Assembly (NCBI RefSeq): GCF_001578185.1
Contig: NZ_CP011008.1
Coordinates: forward strand, 834,001 to 898,000
From: Peribacillus simplex
GTDB taxonomy: Bacteria; Bacillota; Bacilli; Bacillales; DSM-1321
Length of the DNA stretch: 64,000 bases
Reading direction: 5' to 3'
Notes under the pieces: model-generated
Database searches by the model: none
The model's input: the letters and a program-made list of their open reading frames with translations, nothing else
Told to the model about the DNA's origin: nothing
Part shown: positions 59,191 to 64,000 of the stretch, one piece after another
How the letters are laid out: every line of letters starts with the position of its first letter
Numbering within the stretch: position 1 is the first letter of the stretch
Translations under genes and position numbers: made by a program

Positions 59191-61257
59191 TCAATTTTGG
59201 ATCATTAGCATTTCATCATAGATTAAGTTTTGTCTAAGCTCCGTTGCTGTTTGTGTGGATATTTGCTCCTCTTCAACCATTTGCTGAATGATATCACGTT
59301 CGATTTGCATCGCATTCAACTGAAAATGACACACCATCTCTTCGAAGCGATGTGCTTCTTTTTCACTTAATGTTCCGAACGGATTCAAATAACGATTATA
59401 TCTTTGAATGACAAGCATTACTTCATGACGGTTTTCTGGTGTAGTTTTTTGTTTGATCAATGAAATAGCTTCCTTTGAAGCTTCTTTTTGTGCTTTACGG
59501 AACTCCCGGATCAGGTCAGCATTTTTAACGATGGAGTCCTCTAATTTCGCTTTCCATTTCTTATCCCATTTGACATTGAGCTTTTTCTTGAAAAGGATTG
59601 CCTGCAAATTAATCCAAGCTCTTTGCAGCGATGATTTTTGCATATAATTTAACGTTCTTGAAATATACACTTTATAAAGCTCAAAGGCTGTTTCAGATAT
59701 AATCCCTTTTTCGACTAACCCAGAAACGACTTCCAATTCCTCATTGGCCCCTAGCTCCACTAATTCCAGTATGGTCCGATTATCCGGTCTATTTGTTATT
59801 CCCCGCTCCAAATCTATCAGTTGATCATTTAAATCTTCCATCACTTGATGGACAGCTTTCTGATTATCGATGGTTGCTTCTTTGCTCAGCTGATTGATCG
59901 TTTTATTTAAAACAATTTTATAAGCCTCCTCAGGGGTTAGGCGTTCATCTTTGAATTCAATCGGTGTCTTCACCAGTAATGGCAAGAGAACCGTAGCCAA
60001 TATGACGCTTAACAATATAACGCAAGCTGCGATAAACAAGACAGTATTACGCATCGGGAATAAAGTGTCATCCGGCATAAAATATGGTATGGATAAAGCT
60101 GTAGCTAATGTAATGGTTCCATGAATGCCGCTAACGGATGTCAAGAAGGCAAATCGTGATCTTGAAACATTCTCCTCATCGGTGTCATGGCTATCTTCTG
60201 GATGAACCCTTGACATGATGAATTGCTCTAATGGATTCACTCTGTTTTTCGTAAAAGTATCATGCAGAATGTATACCCAAATAAAACGGATCACCAATAA
60301 TAAAAGAACAATCAAAACACTTATCCCAAAAAGATTACCCCTATTTAAGCCGGACTCAATTTCCTGATAAACAATCGGCAACATGAATCCTAACAAGGCA
60401 AATACAAGTCCATTCAAAACATAACCTAATACAGACCATGTATTAGTTGATACAATTTGCAATTTAGTTGTGGAACTCTGAAGGCGGTCCCGCTCGATGC
60501 CATGAATTACACCTGCAGCAACCACTGCCAAGATGCCGGATACATGGAATTCTTCAGCTACCATATATATGGCAAAAGGCGTAATCAGTTCAATAACAAT
60601 GGACATGGAGACTTCTTCAAGTCCATGAACCCGTAAAAATAATCGTAATTTAACGATTAAATAACCTAATAGGATACCTATAAAGATACCGCCTAAAGCT
60701 ACGAATATAAAATTAAGCGAAGCATCTTTTATAGAAAATACTCCAGTTAAGGCAGCTGCCAAGGCAACTTTAAAAGCAACGATTCCAGCAGCATCATTGA
60801 AAAGTGATTCACCTTCAAGGATGGGCATCATATTTCCGGGCAATTTCAATCCTTTTGTAATCGATTGTACCGCTACGGCATCCGTAGGGGTAATCGTGGC
60901 TGCTAAAGCAAAAGCAACAGCCATGGGCATATCGGGTATTAACCAGTGGATGAAAAAACCTCCTGCAAAAACGGTCACGAATACTAACCCAAAGGCCAAT
61001 AACAGAATAGGCTTACGCAATTCAAGCATTTCTTTACGGGACGTATTTTTTCCTTCTGTAAAGAGCAGCGGAGCAATGACACAGATCATGAATAATTCTG
61101 AATGAAAATCCAACGATAATTGAAATGGCAATAATGAAAGCACTGCTCCCATGACTATCTGATATATTGGAAGCGGAATACGAGGCCATATGGCATTCAA
61201 GATGGTTGCAATTATTGTGGCAACCAATAATCCGAGCAAAGCGATTAAGAATGACAT
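59191..61257 (-). CDS. CPA1-family Na+/H+ antiporter
   Basis: 688 residues: about 12 membrane helices to residue 420, then a 260-residue cytosolic tail. Ion-binding motifs of CPA1: FALAATITPTDAVAVQ and LEGESLFNDAAGIVAF. Similar to B. subtilis NhaK/YvgP in size and layout. Exports Na+ (or K+/Li+) in exchange for protons, for pH and salt homeostasis. ATP or nucleotide regulation of the tail is not evident. Confidence 0.92.
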   Translation of the reverse strand: MSFLIALLGLLVATIIATILNAIWPRIPLPIYQIVMGAVLSLLPFQLSLDFHSELFMICVIAPLLFTEGKNTSRKEMLELRKPILLLAFGLVFVTVFAGGFFIHWLIPDMPMAVAFALAATITPTDAVAVQSITKGLKLPGNMMPILEGESLFNDAAGIVAFKVALAAALTGVFSIKDASLNFIFVALGGIFIGILLGYLIVKLRLFLRVHGLEEVSMSIVIELITPFAIYMVAEEFHVSGILAVVAAGVIHGIERDRLQSSTTKLQIVSTNTWSVLGYVLNGLVFALLGFMLPIVYQEIESGLNRGNLFGISVLIVLLLLVIRFIWVYILHDTFTKNRVNPLEQFIMSRVHPEDSHDTDEENVSRSRFAFLTSVSGIHGTITLATALSIPYFMPDDTLFPMRNTVLFIAACVILLSVILATVLLPLLVKTPIEFKDERLTPEEAYKIVLNKTINQLSKEATIDNQKAVHQVMEDLNDQLIDLERGITNRPDNRTILELVELGANEELEVVSGLVEKGIISETAFELYKVYISRTLNYMQKSSLQRAWINLQAILFKKKLNVKWDKKWKAKLEDSIVKNADLIREFRKAQKEASKEAISLIKQKTTPENRHEVMLVIQRYNRYLNPFGTLSEKEAHRFEEMVCHFQLNAMQIERDIIQQMVEEEQISTQTATELRQNLIYDEMLMIQN

Positions 61258-61651
61258 AGAATCCCCCTATCTTCTAATGTTTTACTCTGAGTGTCCATGA
61301 AACTACTATAAAAAGATAAAAATGCAGAGGTATTTTAAAGCGAATATCCATCCTTTAAAAAGTATCTTCTTTATGGTCTTGCATATCTTGGTCAAAATCC
61401 ATACTTAAACAGAGACAGTATTTTTCACTAATGTGTAGCCACGGTTTTTGATATACCCCTTTGTCATTAATTACAAACAGGATATCACAAATGATTATGG
61501 TTTATTCAATATCAATCTCTAACGTAGCCTTTATTTACCCTTAAAAACTGCTTAAATGAAAATTAAGTTCATGTTAGTCTCAGGATCTTCTGTATAAAAT
61601 ACCCTTAATGAAGAAACATAGAAAAATGGAGTTAGAGCGACCTGCAAAAAA
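61258..61651. other. Divergent promoter region of antiporter and gerA-type operon
   Basis: About 390 bp of AT-rich spacer. A forespore sigma-G promoter would be expected before the germination operon, but I could not assign one with the right spacing. No gene seen. Confidence 0.45.
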
Positions 61652-63244
61652 ATGGGGGTAACCAGCTTGATTCGTAATGTTGGCAAATTGTTAAGAAAAA
61701 AGAAAGAAAAAAAATCCCTGGTGCAAAATGATTACCTAGATTCCAAGCCTGCAGATTCACTTGATGCGAATTTCAGTCAAAATGTAGAAACACTTCGTTC
61801 TGTTTATGATAATTGTTCGGATGTCATGTTTCGCTCGTTCTTACTTTTCGGAAAAACGCGGGCGATGCTCATTTACATTGCGGGACTCTCAGACATCGAG
61901 GCGATAGAGCAATATGTGCTATCTCCACTCATGCAGGAGTCATCAAAAGAACCACAACCATTAAATGATTTTATTGAACATAAATTGCCCGTTCCTAAAG
62001 TGGTAAAAGTGAGTATGCTGGCAAATTGCATTGAATCGATTTCCTCTGGAAACCCGATCCTTCTATATGAAGGGGGAAGCGATGGATTTTCTTTAGGATT
62101 GTCCAAATGGGAAAAGCGAGCGATTGAAGAACCTGTGGCAGAGAGTGGAGTTAGGGGGTCACGAGAGGGATTTATTGAATCGCTAGAGGTAAATACGTCC
62201 CAATTGCGACGCATTATTAAAAGTCCTGCCCTTAAAATACAATCGATGAAGATCGGAACTCTTACCAGGACGAATGTTTCAATTGCTTATATTGATGGAC
62301 TTGCGGATAAAACACTGATTGAAGAGATTACAACTCGGTTGGAACGAATTAAAATAGACGGTATTTTAGAAAGCGAGTACATCGAGGAAATGATTGAGGA
62401 CAATCCGTTTTCACCTTTCCCTCAGATCATGTCGACAGAACGGCCGGATGTAGCCTGTTCTAGTTTGCTGGAGGGACGAGCTGTCATTCTTGTAGAAGGA
62501 ACCCCTTTTACTTTAATTGCACCAATATCCTTCTTTTCTTTGATTCAATCACAAGAGGATTATGCTCAACGTTTTATGGCAGGCACTTTTATCCGTTGGT
62601 TGCGTTATTTTTTCATGTTTTTATCCCTTTTGCTCCCGTCCCTATATGTTGCCATTTTGACGTTCCATCATGAGGCGGTCCCAACCGCCCTCCTGCTAAG
62701 CGTAGCAGCATCACGGGAATCGGTCCCTTTTCCTGCAATAGTAGAGGCATTGGCTATGGAAATTACGTTTGAAGCACTAAGAGAGGCAGGGGTTCGATTG
62801 CCGAAGCAGGTAGGTTCTGCCGTCAGCATTGTTGGAGCGCTAGTGATTGGTCAAGCTTCCGTACAAGCGGGCTTGGTTTCAGCGCCAATGGTCATTGTGG
62901 TTGCAATTACGGGAATCGCTTCTTTTATGATGCCTCGTTATATTGCCGGAATTGCTTTCCGGATGCTGCGTTTTCCAATGATGCTACTTGCCGGTACCTT
63001 AGGACTGCTTGGCATCATGATGGGGATCATCGCCATAGTCATTCACTTATGCAGCTTACGTTCCTTTGGCGTTCCATACTTAGCGCCACTGGCACCGTTA
63101 AAAGGTAAAGAGCTGAAAGATGTGCTGTGGAGAGCCCCTTGGTGGATGATGGATTCACGCCCGCGTCTCACAGGGGATTCTAATGTATACCGTCAAGCCC
63201 CGGAACAGAAACCAAATCCAAAAAGGGGGAGTGAAACGGAGTGA
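61652..63244 (+). CDS. GerA-family spore germinant receptor, A subunit
   Basis: 530 residues. Large N-terminal soluble domain (to about 295), then four to five membrane helices (about 310-455, e.g. YFFMFLSLLLPSLYVAI) with family text SVAASRESVPFPAIVEALAMEITFEALREAG and a Pro-rich tail. Sits in the spore inner membrane and senses nutrients together with B and C subunits. ATG 61652 has a poor ribosome site; TTG 61667 behind GGGGG is an alternative. Which germinant is sensed cannot be told. Confidence 0.93.
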   Translation: MGVTSLIRNVGKLLRKKKEKKSLVQNDYLDSKPADSLDANFSQNVETLRSVYDNCSDVMFRSFLLFGKTRAMLIYIAGLSDIEAIEQYVLSPLMQESSKEPQPLNDFIEHKLPVPKVVKVSMLANCIESISSGNPILLYEGGSDGFSLGLSKWEKRAIEEPVAESGVRGSREGFIESLEVNTSQLRRIIKSPALKIQSMKIGTLTRTNVSIAYIDGLADKTLIEEITTRLERIKIDGILESEYIEEMIEDNPFSPFPQIMSTERPDVACSSLLEGRAVILVEGTPFTLIAPISFFSLIQSQEDYAQRFMAGTFIRWLRYFFMFLSLLLPSLYVAILTFHHEAVPTALLLSVAASRESVPFPAIVEALAMEITFEALREAGVRLPKQVGSAVSIVGALVIGQASVQAGLVSAPMVIVVAITGIASFMMPRYIAGIAFRMLRFPMMLLAGTLGLLGIMMGIIAIVIHLCSLRSFGVPYLAPLAPLKGKELKDVLWRAPWWMMDSRPRLTGDSNVYRQAPEQKPNPKRGSETE

Positions 63245-64000
63245 ATAATAGCTGGAGGCGAAAAAGGATATTGGAGAAAGGAAAAAGGCGTCATTTCATG
63301 AAAAGCGTCCTTCTTTTGCTCGGTATTTGTGGAACGACCCCTTTTCTAAGCGGTTGTTGGGATCGAGTGGAAATCACTGATTTGGCGGTTGTCACAGCAG
63401 CCGCCATCGATAAGAAGGATGATAATCAAATCGAACTATCCGTCCAAGTCTTTATTCCAAGTTCAATAAGTAGCGGAGGAGGTCAAGGAGGGTCCAGTCA
63501 AGGAGGGGGTGGGGTTACGACATTGGTGAGATCTGAAAAAGGCTCCAATATTTCAGATGCATTGTCTAGGCTTCAAAGCAAGCTTCCGCGAAAAGTATTT
63601 TGGGGACATTGTAAAGTATTTGTATTCGGTGAAAAGTTAGCGAAGGAAGGAGTTCAAGAGCAGCTGGATTTTTTGCTGCGCCATCCGCAGCCAAGAGAGA
63701 AAGCAAATGTGTATGTAAGCAAAGGGAAAGCAAAGCCTATCCTTGAATCTTTGCCGCCCCTGGAAAACTATTCAGGGGAAGTGCTTAGAGAACTATCTGA
63801 TTTACATATCGGGATGCTGGTCACACTACAGGATTTAGATGAAATGTTAACGGGTAAGCCTCAAGCGGCCGTAATTCCATTCATTAAAATATTACCTCCA
63901 GGGAAAGGGCAAACGAAATTACAGGGGATTCCTTACATTGTCGGATCAGCCGTGTTCAAAAAAGATAAAATGACTGGAACGATAACTGAAAAGGAAACTA
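63241..64000 (+). CDS. Ger(x)C-family germinant receptor, C subunit (partial)
   Basis: GTG 63241 overlaps the previous TGA; GGGGGAG lies 9 bp upstream. ATG 63298 with AAAAAGG is an alternative. Lipoprotein signal with lipobox LSGC followed by WDRVEITDLAVVTAAAIDK, the GerC hallmark. A Gly/Ser-rich insert (SSGGGQGGSSQGGGG) sits at about 80-94. Runs off the right edge after 253 codons; the usual length is 370-400. The order A then C here, with a B gene presumably beyond, matches many gerA-type operons. Confidence 0.92.
   Translation, partial: MNNSWRRKRILEKGKRRHFMKSVLLLLGICGTTPFLSGCWDRVEITDLAVVTAAAIDKKDDNQIELSVQVFIPSSISSGGGQGGSSQGGGGVTTLVRSEKGSNISDALSRLQSKLPRKVFWGHCKVFVFGEKLAKEGVQEQLDFLLRHPQPREKANVYVSKGKAKPILESLPPLENYSGEVLRELSDLHIGMLVTLQDLDEMLTGKPQAAVIPFIKILPPGKGQTKLQGIPYIVGSAVFKKDKMTGTITEKET

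Overview
The window looks like a chromosomal segment of an endospore-forming Bacillaceae. Gene content, low-to-medium GC, AGGAGG-type ribosome binding sites and spore genes (cotF-like, gerA/gerC) all fit, and the order gsaB-bcp-perR-ygzB-ygxA-rrn-tRNA array matches the Bacillus subtilis ygaF/perR/rrnD neighbourhood. A Peribacillus / Bacillus simplex-type organism is my best guess; this is inference from protein resemblance, not a search.

Layout. 1-4.5 kb: most of a glutamate synthase gene (minus strand, cut by the left edge). 4.8-18 kb: core metabolism and stress: hemL/gsaB, a three-gene ABC-2 exporter, metE plus an acyl-CoA thioesterase behind a cobalamin riboswitch, a small K+ channel, bcp peroxiredoxin, an M29 aminopeptidase, a D-2-hydroxyacid dehydrogenase, perR with its own PerR box, ygzB, ygxA. 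18-24.7 kb: an rRNA operon (16S-23S-5S) with tandem promoters, followed by 15 tRNA genes. 24.7-29 kb: a gene-poor accessory stretch with a decayed recombinase fragment, a broken glutaminase gene, an intact small tyrosine recombinase and orphan small ORFs.

29-43.9 kb: an ECF sigma factor directly upstream of a second-type clpP, with a 67-bp direct repeat of their junction 0.8 kb further on; a sporulation-kinase-like histidine kinase; secreted glycerophosphodiesterase with a candidate Pho box; an SH3/DUF3298 secreted protein; a histidine phosphatase and a HAD hydrolase; thiC under a TPP riboswitch; spore/coat-associated and membrane genes (DUF3231, CotF-like, CtaG, DUF2243). 44-46.1 kb is a decay zone: Mn-catalase damaged at both ends and an MDR oxidoreductase pseudogene. 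46.2-49.6 kb: N-acetyltransferases, YdhK-like lipoprotein, hypotheticals.

49.7-54.6 kb: a surface-glycan-type cluster (beta-propeller-like protein, two glycosyltransferases and a coiled-coil protein sharing a C-terminal motif with one of them). 54.6-58.2 kb is the most unusual stretch: a 45-residue ArfA/BrfA-like ribosome-rescue protein whose stop codon sits in the loop of its own transcription terminator, then a promoter region with three Spo0A-type boxes in front of two tandem, homologous secreted proteins and a lipoprotein with an internally duplicated domain. I do not recognise this secreted family. It is my best candidate for an undescribed system (sporulation-timed secreted factors). 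58.3-64 kb: a PaaI-type thioesterase, a CPA1 Na+/H+ antiporter and the start of a gerA-type germinant receptor operon cut by the right edge.
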